A DNA stretch of 64,000 nt, from positions 343,501 to 407,500 of the forward strand of contig NZ_CP142394.1 in assembly GCF_035930445.1 (NCBI RefSeq), written 5' to 3'. Both the position numbers and the translations under genes were made by a program. Positions 46,531-55,658 of this stretch are shown one piece after another (positions within the stretch are counted from its first letter, which is position 1; every line of letters starts with the position of its first letter). Below the pieces are notes generated by a model. It saw nothing but the letters and a program-made list of their open reading frames with translations, was not told the origin of the DNA and made no database searches. This stretch comes from Sphingopyxis chilensis (GTDB lineage: Bacteria; Pseudomonadota; Alphaproteobacteria; Sphingomonadales; Sphingomonadaceae).

Positions 46531-48684
46531 ATGGCCAAGAAATCTGCGCCCACCCCCGCTAGCGTCAATTCTCTCGAGGATCACCAGCCGGGGAGCGGCC
46601 AGACCGCGGTCAAGGCTTCCAATGGCAATGGCGGCGAGCTTCATCAGCAGATCGCGCATGACGAAGATCATCGCGACGGCCGGGCACACCTCACCGACAA
46701 TTTCGGACATCGGATTGCCGACAATCAAAACTCGCTGAAGGCGGGCGAGCGCGGACCCACGCTGCTCGAGGACTTTGTCCTCCGCGAGAAGATTTTCAAC
46801 TTCGATCACGAGCGTATTCCCGAGCGGATCGTCCATGCCCGCGGGTCGGGTGCGCATGGGGTCTTTGAATGTACGCGCGCGATCCCCGACCTGACCAAAG
46901 CCGATATTTTCCAGGAAGCGGGCAAGACCTGTCCGGTATTCGTGCGCTTCTCGACCGTCGCGGGCGGAGCCGGGTCGGTCGACACGCCGCGCGACGTGCG
47001 CGGATTTGCGGTCAAGCTTTATACCGAGGCGGGCAATTGGGATCTGGTCGGCAATAATATCCCTGTCTTCTTCATCCAGGACGCGATGAAGTTTCCCGAT
47101 CTCGTTCACAGTGTGAAGATGGAGGCTGACCGCGGCTATCCGCAAGCGGCGAGCGCGCACGACACCTTCTGGGATTTCATCGGACTGATGCCCGAGGCCA
47201 CCCACATGATCATGTGGGCGATGTCCGATCGCGCGATCCCGCGCAGCTTTCGCACGATGGAAGGTTTCGGCGTCCATACATTCCGCTTCGTCAACGCGAA
47301 GGGGAGGGGGAAATTCATCAAGTTCCACTGGAAGCCTGTTCTCGGGCTGCAATCGACGGTGTGGGACGAGGCGGTCAAGATAGCGGGCGCCGACCCTGAC
47401 TATCAGCGTCGCGATCTCTTCGAGGCGATCGACGACGGCGACTTCCCCGCCTGGGATCTTGGCATCCAGGTTTTCGACGAGGATTTTGCGGCGAACCAGC
47501 CCTATGATGTTCTCGACGCGACCAAGCTCATCCCCGAAGAGGATGTGCCGGTCGAGATCATCGGCCGCATGACGCTCAATCGCAACGTCGACAATTTCTT
47601 CGCCGAAACCGAGCAGGTCGCGTTCCTGCCCTCGAACATCATCCCCGGCATCGATTTCAGCAACGACCCGCTGCTCCAGGGACGGCTCTTCTCCTATCTC
47701 GATACGCAGAAGTCGCGCCTCGGGACCACCAACTTCCACCAGATCCCGGTCAATGCGCCCAAATGCCCCTTCCACAATTTCCAGCGCGACGGGATGATGC
47801 AAACGCTCGTTCCGCAAGGCCGTGCCAATTATGAGCCCAACAGCCTTGCCGAGGCTGGCGAGGACGGCGGACCGCGCGCGTGCCCCCAAACGGGGTTTGC
47901 AACCTTCCCGGTCAACGACGAGCGCAATGACGCCGGAGAGAAATTGCGCATTCGTGCAAGCCTGTTCGCCGACCATTTCAGCCAGGCGCGTCTTTTCTAT
48001 CGGTCGCAAACCGAGAATGAGCAGGCGCATATCGCGTCGGCGCTGGTATTCGAACTGTCGAAGGTGACGCTCGACCATGTGCGTGCGCGTGTCGTCGGCC
48101 AGCTTCGCAATGTCGACGAAGACCTTGCGAAGCGCGTTGCACAGGGGCTTGCGATCGACTTGCCGCCCAAGATCAAGGCGGCAAAAGCGCCGATCGATAT
48201 GGCGCCCTCCGACGCGCTGTCGATCCAGAAGGTCGGTTATCCCGACTTCGAAGGTCGCAAGGTCGCGATCCTCTTTGCCGAAGGGTCGGACCTCGCGGCG
48301 ATCGACCGGCTCAGGAAGCAGATCGAAAAGGCGGGGGGCACTGCTTTTCTCGTCGCGCCCAAGGTGGGCGGAATTGCCGTCAAAGGCGGAACGCTGAAGG
48401 CTGACGGACAACTCGCGGGTTCGCCGTCGGTGCTGTTCGATGCCGTGGCTTCGGTGCTTGCGCCCGACCAGGCAGAAGCGCTGGCGACGCAGGGCGCAGC
48501 GGTGCAATGGTTCATGGACGCATTCGGCCATTGCAAGACGATCGCCCATGATGCTGCATCGCAGCCGCTGCTCGACAAGGCTGGTGTCGAGAAGGACGAA
48601 GGGGTGGTGGACTTGGCGGAGTTCATCAAGGTCGGAACGCGGCGCCATTGGGCGCGCGAGGCGAAGGTGCGCGACCTCGCGTGA
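46531..48684 (+). CDS. katE: Large-subunit catalase HPII
   Basis: A 717-residue monofunctional haem catalase that dismutates hydrogen peroxide. The active-site His lies in [12 protein letters not shown] (near residue 101), the distal Asn in [11 protein letters not shown], and the proximal haem Tyr in [13 protein letters not shown] (near 388). The long N-terminal extension and the C-terminal flavodoxin/DJ-1-like domain (from ~570, [13 protein letters not shown]) identify the HPII class. AGGAG lies about 10 bases before the ATG. It is divergent from the isochorismatase operon. Confidence 0.96.
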   Translation: MAKKSAPTPASVNSLEDHQPGSGQTAVKASNGNGGELHQQIAHDEDHRDGRAHLTDNFGHRIADNQNSLKAGERGPTLLEDFVLREKIFNFDHERIPERIVHARGSGAHGVFECTRAIPDLTKADIFQEAGKTCPVFVRFSTVAGGAGSVDTPRDVRGFAVKLYTEAGNWDLVGNNIPVFFIQDAMKFPDLVHSVKMEADRGYPQAASAHDTFWDFIGLMPEATHMIMWAMSDRAIPRSFRTMEGFGVHTFRFVNAKGRGKFIKFHWKPVLGLQSTVWDEAVKIAGADPDYQRRDLFEAIDDGDFPAWDLGIQVFDEDFAANQPYDVLDATKLIPEEDVPVEIIGRMTLNRNVDNFFAETEQVAFLPSNIIPGIDFSNDPLLQGRLFSYLDTQKSRLGTTNFHQIPVNAPKCPFHNFQRDGMMQTLVPQGRANYEPNSLAEAGEDGGPRACPQTGFATFPVNDERNDAGEKLRIRASLFADHFSQARLFYRSQTENEQAHIASALVFELSKVTLDHVRARVVGQLRNVDEDLAKRVAQGLAIDLPPKIKAAKAPIDMAPSDALSIQKVGYPDFEGRKVAILFAEGSDLAAIDRLRKQIEKAGGTAFLVAPKVGGIAVKGGTLKADGQLAGSPSVLFDAVASVLAPDQAEALATQGAAVQWFMDAFGHCKTIAHDAASQPLLDKAGVEKDEGVVDLAEFIKVGTRRHWAREAKVRDLA

Positions 48685-48901
48685 ATCGGCGGCCAGTCTT
48701 TGCCCAACAAAAAGACCCGCCAGTGGCTCGCCTTTAAGCGGCGTCTGAGGCTTTTTGGCGTCTCGGTCAATCAGGCGCCGGGTTTTACGAGCGGCAAGTG
48801 GACCGCAACGAGGGTATATCAGCCATCAGCCGGGCAGCGCTTCCGCTTTGCGCCCATGTCGATCGTTCGCAGCCTCGCTCAAATCATTCGAAAGCGGCCA
48901 T

Positions 48902-51700
48902 TCAGTCGGGATATGTGGGGGACCATTCTTGTACAATGGGACGAACGTTCGAGGCGGAGATGTCCAAGCGTCCTTTTCGCGAACCGCTCAACGGTATGCG
49001 CAATTCATAGGCGCCGTCGTGGATCGCGATCGCCTCGATCGATCGGTTGTTCCAGGTCGCGCGATACCGCTCCCCGGGTGCGAGCGTTGCCAGAACGCTG
49101 ATAAACCCGTCGTTTCGCGCGCTGTGGATCGCCAGGTCTGCGGTGATGCCGCGCTTGTCCGGCCGGGTGGTCTGCGACCGGACCCATATGTCATAGCCGG
49201 TGCTCAGCCGGCCCGGGACGAAATAGGCCTGAAACCAGTTGGCGATCGGCGATGACAGGCCCGAAAACTGGTGCCAGCCCGTACCCTGACCCGTTGCAAC
49301 CTCGAAATGTTCGGCGGAGGACCAGCTCGCGTCGGCCTCGGTCTGATAGGCGTCCAGCGCCGTGCGCGCGATCTGCCAGGCAAAGCCGCCCTCGCCCTGA
49401 TCGAGCAGCGCCTTCCACACGAACCACTGGTGCGGGAACCAAACAGTCCCGTTCCAATAGCCATCGGGACGATAATAGGATGCCGAACGGTCGACGGCGG
49501 TGAGCCCGACAGGCGTTAACAGCTTTGCCGGGTCGCGCAGGTTCGCGAGGATGGCGCGGGTCTGCTCGGGTGTCGTGATGCCTGCGATCAGCGGCTGGAC
49601 GCCGTCGAGCGTGCGGTTCCAGTTTTCGCCGTCTGGGGTGCGGAGCAGCCCTTCGGGACGGCCTGCCGCATCGTGGAGGACATAGCCGAAATAGCCGGTC
49701 GCGGGGTCCCAGGCGTTCGCCTGCACCGCGCGGGTCAGGCGCGCAATGTCGGCGTCATATTGCGCGACGTCGCGTGTCCGTCCCAGATCGAGCGCCGCCA
49801 TGCGCAGCGTTTTGGCTGCGCGGATCGCGTGCGCGGTGGTGACCATCGGCGCGGCGCGCGCCTGCAGCTTTGCCGCGTGTACCCTCACCTGCGGTGGTAG
49901 ATCGTCCCAGCCGCCGGAATTATAGAAATAATCCCAGCTTTTCAGAAGTCCGGACGGCAGCGCCGCGATCGTCGAGCCTTCGACCCGGCCGAGCAGGAAA
50001 TCATAATAATGGCGCAGGCGGGGATAATTGTCGGCCAGCATCCGCCGGTCCTGGGTGCGGTTCCAGAGCTCCAGATATTGATGATGCTGCACTGGCAGCG
50101 GTGTGCCGTGATGGATGAAGGCGGATTGAGCGCCGGGCGGCGTCGTATAGGCGCGCAGCACGTCGGCGCTGAGGCGCGGCGCGACGTCGGCCATTCCGAT
50201 ACCGATGAAGCCCGAATCCCAAGTGTAGAGCGAATCCCACCATTTGCCGGGCGTGAAATGCCGGATGTACTGGTCCTGCGTATAGACTGGATAGACGATG
50301 TTCATCAGCAGATTGGCGCCGATCAACTGGCGTGCCAGCATGAACCGCCGGCCGGCGGGAAGGGGATCGGCGATTGCCGCACGCGCCTTGCCCCGTGCCC
50401 ATGCGCGTTCCAGCGCGGCGGTATCGGGGTGGGCGTCGAGCGTGCGCTCGATGGCCTCGCGCGAGCCTGTCGACACCAGCGCCCAGATCGTCTCCCTGCC
50501 GCCGGCGGCGACCGGCGTGCCGCCGAACAGCAGATTGGCATAATGACCCCGGCCATCGCCCTGCGCGACCGTCAGCGTTTTGCTGTGGCTGCGCCGGGCG
50601 AAGAAGAAATCGAGCGTCCCGTTGCGAAATTCGCGGATACGCACTCCCGGCCGGAACCAGCGCAGGCCGTACCAGGCATCGGCCTGCCGATATTTGAGTA
50701 GCAGCGATTGCTCGGCGGGTCCCTTCGCCATCTCCGGGCGGGTGTCGGCGTCCTCCGGCGGAAAGCTCACCGCCGACGCGGATGAGGCGGGTACGAAGGC
50801 GATCCCTTCGAGGTCGACCGCGCCCGCCGGACGGAGCGTCAGCGCGCGCGTGCCGACGGCGAGCGGCATCGTCCACGTCCCGCCGTCGGGGGCGGGGGGA
50901 AGCGACACGCCTCCGGCGTCGGCCAGCGCGACCTGCGTCTTGGCGCGATAGCGCAGCACCGCGACCTCGGTTCCGGCGGGAACGGCATAGGTCGCCGTGT
51001 CTCCCGCCGCCATGCGCAGCGCGCGGCCATCTACCAGCCCGTCCTCGCGGACCTCGCCGCGCAACCAGCCATCGTAAACGAGCCGCTCCGACGGTGTCGG
51101 CCGCGCCCGGCGATGCGCTCGATAATGAACCCCCGACACCCATTTGCCGCCCGCCGGGATGCTGGCGCGCAAGATGCGCCGCGGCGTCAGCACGCTGCCG
51201 GGCGCCCGGTTGGGACGTTGCATCGAAGCCAGAAGATTGAGCGTCATTGTTTTCGCCCGCGTGCCGCCGTTGACCAGATCGACGCGGATCAGTCGTGCAT
51301 CCGATGCCGGGTCCAGCGCGGCAAACGCGATCTCGGCATAGACCTGCTGCCCTTCCAGTTTCTGGCGATACGAATGATAGGACAGGTCGGGCGCCGCTTC
51401 CCAGGCGACGAAACCGGTGTTGAGCGACGCATTGGGGACATCGGGCGTCGACGTCGTGTGCGGCCCGGCGAACAGGGTGATGTCGAACCGCATTCCCGGC
51501 GCCAGATCCGGAATGTGCGACACGCCCAGATAGGCGTTGGAATAGGGGCCCCAGCGGGGCAGATTCAGGTCATGGCTTTGTGCGTCGATGCCGGAGCCTT
51601 TCTGCGCGTGCGGTTCCGCGAGCGTTGAAGACAACAGGCCAAGGACGGCGGCGGCGGTGATCGCGGCGCGGGCCGTCCAGCGGTTGCAGATGGTTGTCAC
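48902..51700 (-). CDS. Secreted GH63-like glycoside hydrolase
   Basis: A 932-residue protein with a Sec signal peptide (RAAITAAAVLGLLSSTLA). Beta-sandwich-like N-terminal half (to ~450), then an alpha/alpha-barrel: KWWDSLYTWDSGFIG, NSGGWDDLPPQ (likely general acid Asp), NGTVWFPHQW and SAEHFEVATGQGTGWHQFSGLSSP (likely general base Glu). These match the GH63/GH37 clan. The substrate is unknown but the sulfatase neighbour suggests a sulfated glycan. GTG start at 51700 with AGGGGAGG 8 bases upstream. Divergent from the sulfatase gene. Confidence 0.87.
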   Translation of the reverse strand: MTTICNRWTARAAITAAAVLGLLSSTLAEPHAQKGSGIDAQSHDLNLPRWGPYSNAYLGVSHIPDLAPGMRFDITLFAGPHTTSTPDVPNASLNTGFVAWEAAPDLSYHSYRQKLEGQQVYAEIAFAALDPASDARLIRVDLVNGGTRAKTMTLNLLASMQRPNRAPGSVLTPRRILRASIPAGGKWVSGVHYRAHRRARPTPSERLVYDGWLRGEVREDGLVDGRALRMAAGDTATYAVPAGTEVAVLRYRAKTQVALADAGGVSLPPAPDGGTWTMPLAVGTRALTLRPAGAVDLEGIAFVPASSASAVSFPPEDADTRPEMAKGPAEQSLLLKYRQADAWYGLRWFRPGVRIREFRNGTLDFFFARRSHSKTLTVAQGDGRGHYANLLFGGTPVAAGGRETIWALVSTGSREAIERTLDAHPDTAALERAWARGKARAAIADPLPAGRRFMLARQLIGANLLMNIVYPVYTQDQYIRHFTPGKWWDSLYTWDSGFIGIGMADVAPRLSADVLRAYTTPPGAQSAFIHHGTPLPVQHHQYLELWNRTQDRRMLADNYPRLRHYYDFLLGRVEGSTIAALPSGLLKSWDYFYNSGGWDDLPPQVRVHAAKLQARAAPMVTTAHAIRAAKTLRMAALDLGRTRDVAQYDADIARLTRAVQANAWDPATGYFGYVLHDAAGRPEGLLRTPDGENWNRTLDGVQPLIAGITTPEQTRAILANLRDPAKLLTPVGLTAVDRSASYYRPDGYWNGTVWFPHQWFVWKALLDQGEGGFAWQIARTALDAYQTEADASWSSAEHFEVATGQGTGWHQFSGLSSPIANWFQAYFVPGRLSTGYDIWVRSQTTRPDKRGITADLAIHSARNDGFISVLATLAPGERYRATWNNRSIEAIAIHDGAYELRIPLSGSRKGRLDISASNVRPIVQEWSPTYPD

Positions 51701-51789
51701 GCTATCGTCCTCCCCTGCAGGCCGTGCCCGCGGCCACGTTCGTTTCGACAGCGCTTCATGACGCTCTTCCACTTGCCACTTTTTAAATT

Positions 51790-51815
51790 GGCATATCTAT
51801 AATATATATTATGCC
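51790..51815. promoter_or_regulatory. AT-rich palindrome between GH63-like and sulfatase genes
   Basis: 26 bases bounded by GGCATA and its complement TATGCC, with an AT-only interior apart from one C (TCTATAATATATAT). It lies 90 bases from the glycosidase start and 58 from the sulfatase start. A candidate shared operator/promoter for the divergent pair. Confidence 0.5.
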
Positions 51816-51873
51816 TTTGTCGGACAACAGAGCAAAGAGCGCGGTGACGGCCGCGATGATTGAGGGAAGATAG

Positions 51874-53283
51874 ATGCCAAAGGACTTCACGCGCCGCGAA
51901 CTCGTCGGCGTGGCCGCGGCTGCTGCGGCCGCGCCATCGCTTTTCGACGCGGCGCGCGCCAGCGCGATCCAGCCGTCGCGGCGCACCAACATCGTCTATA
52001 TCCATTCGCACGATTCGGGCCGTTACCTGTCGCCCTATGGTTATGCGGTGCCGACGCCGCGCCTCCTTGGCCTTGCCCGCGAGGGTGTATTGTTCCGGCA
52101 GATGCATTGTGCCTCGCCGAGCTGCTCCGCCAGCCGGGCGGCGATGCTGACGGGCCAGTCGTCGCACAGCAGCGGGATGCTCGGGCTCACGCATCGCGGC
52201 TGGGACCTTGCGCATCCCGAACGCCATCTGGTGCATACGCTAGGCCGGGCAGGCTATGCCACCATGCTTGCGGGGCTTCAGCATGTCGCGCGCGACGCCG
52301 CGTCGATCGGCTATAGCCAAATCCTTCCGCATCAAAGCAATATGGTGCGCGACGTGGCGCCCGGAGCGGCGGCATTTCTCCGCAGCCCGGCGGCAAAGGC
52401 TCAGCCGTTTTTCCTCGATATCGGATTTGAGGAAACCCACCGGCCCTTGCACCCGGCGGTGGACGACCCCGCTTTCATCCTGCCGCCGGCCCCCATTCCC
52501 GACACGCCCGAAAGCCGCCGCGACATGGCCGAATATCATGCCAGCGCCCGCGCGCTCGACAAGGGCGTCGGGCTTATCCTCGATGCGCTTCAGGCGGCGG
52601 GGCTGGCGGACAATACCCTGGTCATCAGCACGACGGATCATGGCCTGCCGTTTCCGACGATGAAGGGCGAATTGCGCGATGGCGGCACCGGGGTTTCGAT
52701 GATCATGCGGGGCCCGGGTGCATTCGCCGGTCCCAAGGTTTCCGACGCCCTGCTGTCGCAAATCGACCTGTTTCCGACGCTGTGCGAATATCTTGGAATT
52801 GCGCCGCCCGATTGGCTGGAAGGCCAATCCTATCTGCCCGTCGTCGATGGGCGAAAGGCGGAAGTGAACGAGGCGATATTCACCGAGCTGACTTTCCACG
52901 CGGCCTATGAGCCGAAGCGCGCGGTGCGAACGCAGCGGTACAAATATATCCGGCGTTTCGATGGACGTCGGACGCCCGTGGTCGTCAATTGTGACGGCGG
53001 ACTGACCAAGGCCCAGTGGCTGAAGCGCGGCTGGGCCGGCTATCCCCTGGTGGCGGACGAGGCGGGCGAAGAATTGTTCGACCTCCATTTCGATCTGACC
53101 GAACAGCGCAATCTTGTCGCGCTGCCGGAACTGGCGCCGGTGTTGGAGGATATGCGCTCGCGGCTGAGCGAGTGGATGCGCCGGACGCAGGATCCCTTGC
53201 TCGACGGCCCTGTTGCCGTGCCTCCGGGTGTTCGGTCCGATCCGCCCGATCCCCGGCCGGCCGGCGCGACGCGCAGGGAATAG
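51874..53283 (+). CDS. Exported sulfatase, S1_8 (N-sulfoglucosamine sulfohydrolase-like)
   Basis: A 469-residue type I sulfatase. The N-terminus has a Tat-like motif (FTRRELVGVAAAAAAAP). NIVYIHSHDSGRYLSPYGY is the metal-binding region. The formylglycine Cys is C84 in C-S-A-S-R88, followed by AAMLTG; Ala replaces the usual Pro, as in a minority of sulfatases. STTDHGLPFPTMKGELRDGG matches the S1_8 group. If the family holds, it removes N- or O-sulfate groups from amino sugars; this is inference. No maturase (FGE) gene is in the window. Confidence 0.88.
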   Translation: MPKDFTRRELVGVAAAAAAAPSLFDAARASAIQPSRRTNIVYIHSHDSGRYLSPYGYAVPTPRLLGLAREGVLFRQMHCASPSCSASRAAMLTGQSSHSSGMLGLTHRGWDLAHPERHLVHTLGRAGYATMLAGLQHVARDAASIGYSQILPHQSNMVRDVAPGAAAFLRSPAAKAQPFFLDIGFEETHRPLHPAVDDPAFILPPAPIPDTPESRRDMAEYHASARALDKGVGLILDALQAAGLADNTLVISTTDHGLPFPTMKGELRDGGTGVSMIMRGPGAFAGPKVSDALLSQIDLFPTLCEYLGIAPPDWLEGQSYLPVVDGRKAEVNEAIFTELTFHAAYEPKRAVRTQRYKYIRRFDGRRTPVVVNCDGGLTKAQWLKRGWAGYPLVADEAGEELFDLHFDLTEQRNLVALPELAPVLEDMRSRLSEWMRRTQDPLLDGPVAVPPGVRSDPPDPRPAGATRRE

Positions 53284-53314
53284 AAGGTCCGCTGAGACGC
53301 GATATTTAATTATC

Positions 53315-53324
53315 GTATATATAC
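53315..53324. promoter_or_regulatory. AT-rich palindrome upstream of apbE
   Basis: GTATATATAC, a perfect 10-base palindrome within the longer AT stretch 53301-53328. It resembles the AT-rich palindrome at 51790 in composition, not in exact sequence, and could mark a promoter of the downstream genes. Confidence 0.35.
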
Positions 53325-53376
53325 TATTGCAGATGGTTCCGAGGCCCTTTAGGCTTGATGCAGGAGAGGCGCGAAC

Positions 53377-53436
53377 ATGACGGCGGCCAAGGCTTCGCTG
53401 GCTGCTAGCTCGCCCCAAGCGGCTGTGAGGGAATAA
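53377..53436 (+). CDS. Possible 19-codon leader ORF
   Basis: ATG ACG GCG GCC ... GAA TAA, with GGAGAG 8 bases upstream. It overlaps the next ORF as TAATG. It is too short to judge by composition; I list it because of the Shine-Dalgarno and the coupled arrangement. It could be chance. Confidence 0.25.
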   Translation: MTAAKASLAASSPQAAVRE

Positions 53437-53497
53437 TGGTGACGCGATCAATCGCCACCCGCGGAACTGTCATGAAGCTGCGATCGGCCCAAAAACC

Positions 53498-54358
53498 ATG
53501 CTGTCCGGCGACGGGCAGATGACCGACGATATGGTCGAAACAGGCGTCGAGCGCTTCGCCGCTATGGGGACGCGGATCGAGCTTCACCAGTTCGGGCGGG
53601 CGGCGCCCGATGCGCTGCTGGCGGCGCGTCGCGCCATCGAAGCTGTCGACGACGCGCTGACGATCCACCGCCCGTCGGCGACAACCGCGGTCAACGACCG
53701 GCTGATGGCCGGCGAGTTCGCGATGACCGAAAATCCGGTGCTGCTCGACGCATTGGCGGCGATCGCGGAGGCTTGGCACGCGACCGACGGCCTGTTCGAT
53801 CCGACGGTCGGCAGCGGCGGGGCGGCGGCCTGGCCGGGGCTATCGGTGGACCGCGGTTCCGGGCGCATCGAGACTGGCCGGCCGGTCGCCTTTGACTTCG
53901 GGGGCTTCGGCAAGGGTTTCGCGCTTGATCGCGCTGCCGCAGCCATGCGCGCGGCCGGTGTCACATCGGCATTCCTGTCGGCGGGGGAGAGTTCGGTCGC
54001 GGTGATTGGCGAGCATCCGCTCGGCGGCGCATGGCCCGTCGCGATACCGCATCCGCTTGATCCCGAAAGCTGGCTCGTCGAGCTATCGCTGCGCGATGAA
54101 GCGCTTTCGGTTTCATCCACTATCGGTGACGGCGCGGCCGCGCCGGGGCGCAGCCCGATGATCCGTCCTTCCGACGGCATGATCGTCACCGCTGCCGCAA
54201 CCGCGGTGGCGGTCGACGCCTCGGGCGCAGCGGCCGAGGCGATGAGCACGGCGCTGTTGGTCGCGGATCCCGATGCCGCGCAGCGACTGATCGCAGCCGA
54301 TCCGACGCGCCGTTTCACCTTCGCCTTTGACGACCCCTCCCGCCGAATGACGGCATAA
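53498..54358 (+). CDS. apbE: FAD:protein FMN transferase (ApbE family)
   Basis: A 286-residue ApbE-like protein, which attaches FMN to Thr/Ser of target proteins. ERFAAMGTRIELHQFG opens the domain; GLFDPTVG, DFGGFGKGFALDRA and the C-terminal AEAMSTALLV are the conserved segments. In the last, the usual metal-binding Asp (ADAxST) reads Glu. No signal peptide or lipobox is visible, unlike most periplasmic ApbE. Starts at 53498 and 53519 are possible; 53519 overlaps a small upstream ORF as ATGA. No obvious FMN-acceptor protein is in the window. Confidence 0.85.
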   Translation: MLSGDGQMTDDMVETGVERFAAMGTRIELHQFGRAAPDALLAARRAIEAVDDALTIHRPSATTAVNDRLMAGEFAMTENPVLLDALAAIAEAWHATDGLFDPTVGSGGAAAWPGLSVDRGSGRIETGRPVAFDFGGFGKGFALDRAAAAMRAAGVTSAFLSAGESSVAVIGEHPLGGAWPVAIPHPLDPESWLVELSLRDEALSVSSTIGDGAAAPGRSPMIRPSDGMIVTAAATAVAVDASGAAAEAMSTALLVADPDAAQRLIAADPTRRFTFAFDDPSRRMTA

Positions 54359-54373
54359 TTGAAAGATCGACAG

Positions 54374-55633
54374 ATGACCGACAGTGATTTTACCCTTTCG
54401 CGCCGCAAATTCCTCGATCGGATCGCGATGGCATCGGCCGGCGCGGCGATGGCTGCGGCGGCACCCTGGGCGGCGATCGCGCAGACGCCCGTCGCCACCG
54501 GAAACCGCGTGCGCTTGGGGGTCATTGGCACCGGCGATCGCGGCCGTGCGCTGATCCAGAACATCGCGAAGACGCGCAACTGCACCGTCGCCGCGATCTG
54601 CGACAATTATGCGCCCAATATGGATCGCGCGCGCAAGCTCGTGCCCGCCGATACGCCGGGGTTCAGCGATCACCGGGCCATGCTGGATGCGCGCGGGATC
54701 GACGCGGTGGTCATCGCGACGCCGCTCGACCTTCACGCATCGCATACGTTCGATGTCCTCGACGCCGGGCTGCACGTCTGGTGCGAGAAGGCGATGGCGC
54801 GTAGCATCGCCGACTGCGGCGCGATGATCGAAAACGCGCGCGCGAAGGGCAAGGTGCTCCAGATCGGGCACCAGCGCATGTTCCACCCGACATATCTGAA
54901 CGCGCTGAAGCGCGCCAAGTCGGGCGAGATCGGCGAAATTACGCAAATCCGCGCCAGCTGGCACCGCAACAACAAATGGCGGCGCAACGTGCCCGCCGAC
55001 GCCACAGACGAGCAGATCAACTGGCGACTGTATCGCGACCGGTCGGCGGGATTGATGACCGAACTGGCCACGCACCAGCTTCAGGTGTGCAACTGGTTCC
55101 TTGACGGCGTCCCGACGCGGGTGATCGGATCGGGCAGCATCTGTTTCTGGAAAGACGGGCGCGAAGTGTACGACCATGTTGCGCTGATCTACGAATATGG
55201 CGACGGGCGCAAAGCCATCTATTCCTCGCTCCTCAACAACGCACGCTACGGCTGCGAGGAGCAGATTCAGGGCAGCACGGGCACCATCGAGCCCGAACTC
55301 GGCAGGATCTATCAGGAAGTGTTGCCCAAGCAGCTCGCGCTTCAGCGCATGCAACAGGATGTCGCGCGGGGGCACAAGCGCACGGTCCCGATCGGCGGCG
55401 CGACTTGGTTCCCCGAGCTGCCGGTGACCACGCCGGGGGAATCGCTGGGCTGGGGCGAGTATGACGAGACGATGCTTCAGTTCGAAGGGTTCGGCGAGGC
55501 GGTGCGGAGCGGCCGCGAAGTCCCCGGCCTGTTGCAGCAGGCCTATTATGCCAGCGTCGCTTCGCTGATGGGCGAGCAGGCGATGGACAGCGGTGAGGCG
55601 GTCGAATGGCCGCGCTCGCTCGTCACGTTCTGA
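54374..55633 (+). CDS. Tat-exported Gfo/Idh/MocA oxidoreductase (copy 1)
   Basis: A 419-residue protein with a textbook Tat signal (SRRKFLDRIAMASAGAAMAAAAP). NAD(P)-binding motif GVIGTGDRGRA, then AVVIATPLDLHA, WCEKAM with the conserved catalytic Lys (near 139), and a C-terminal alpha/beta domain. Such exported family members oxidise or remodel sugars in the periplasm with tightly bound cofactor; GH109 glycosidases share this build. I start at the ATG at 54374 (GAAAG upstream) rather than a TTG five codons earlier. Confidence 0.9.
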   Translation: MTDSDFTLSRRKFLDRIAMASAGAAMAAAAPWAAIAQTPVATGNRVRLGVIGTGDRGRALIQNIAKTRNCTVAAICDNYAPNMDRARKLVPADTPGFSDHRAMLDARGIDAVVIATPLDLHASHTFDVLDAGLHVWCEKAMARSIADCGAMIENARAKGKVLQIGHQRMFHPTYLNALKRAKSGEIGEITQIRASWHRNNKWRRNVPADATDEQINWRLYRDRSAGLMTELATHQLQVCNWFLDGVPTRVIGSGSICFWKDGREVYDHVALIYEYGDGRKAIYSSLLNNARYGCEEQIQGSTGTIEPELGRIYQEVLPKQLALQRMQQDVARGHKRTVPIGGATWFPELPVTTPGESLGWGEYDETMLQFEGFGEAVRSGREVPGLLQQAYYASVASLMGEQAMDSGEAVEWPRSLVTF

Positions 55634-55658
55634 ACCGGTTTCAGCGGGAATATTGGCC

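Noticed and set aside
48685..48901. Terminator or small gene after katE
   Set aside because: CAAAAAG..CTTTTTG arms around 48706-48760 are too far apart and imperfect, and no open frame is convincing.
53584..54606. 340-codon minus-strand frame across apbE
   Set aside because: Ser/Ala-rich shadow; the plus strand carries clear ApbE motifs.
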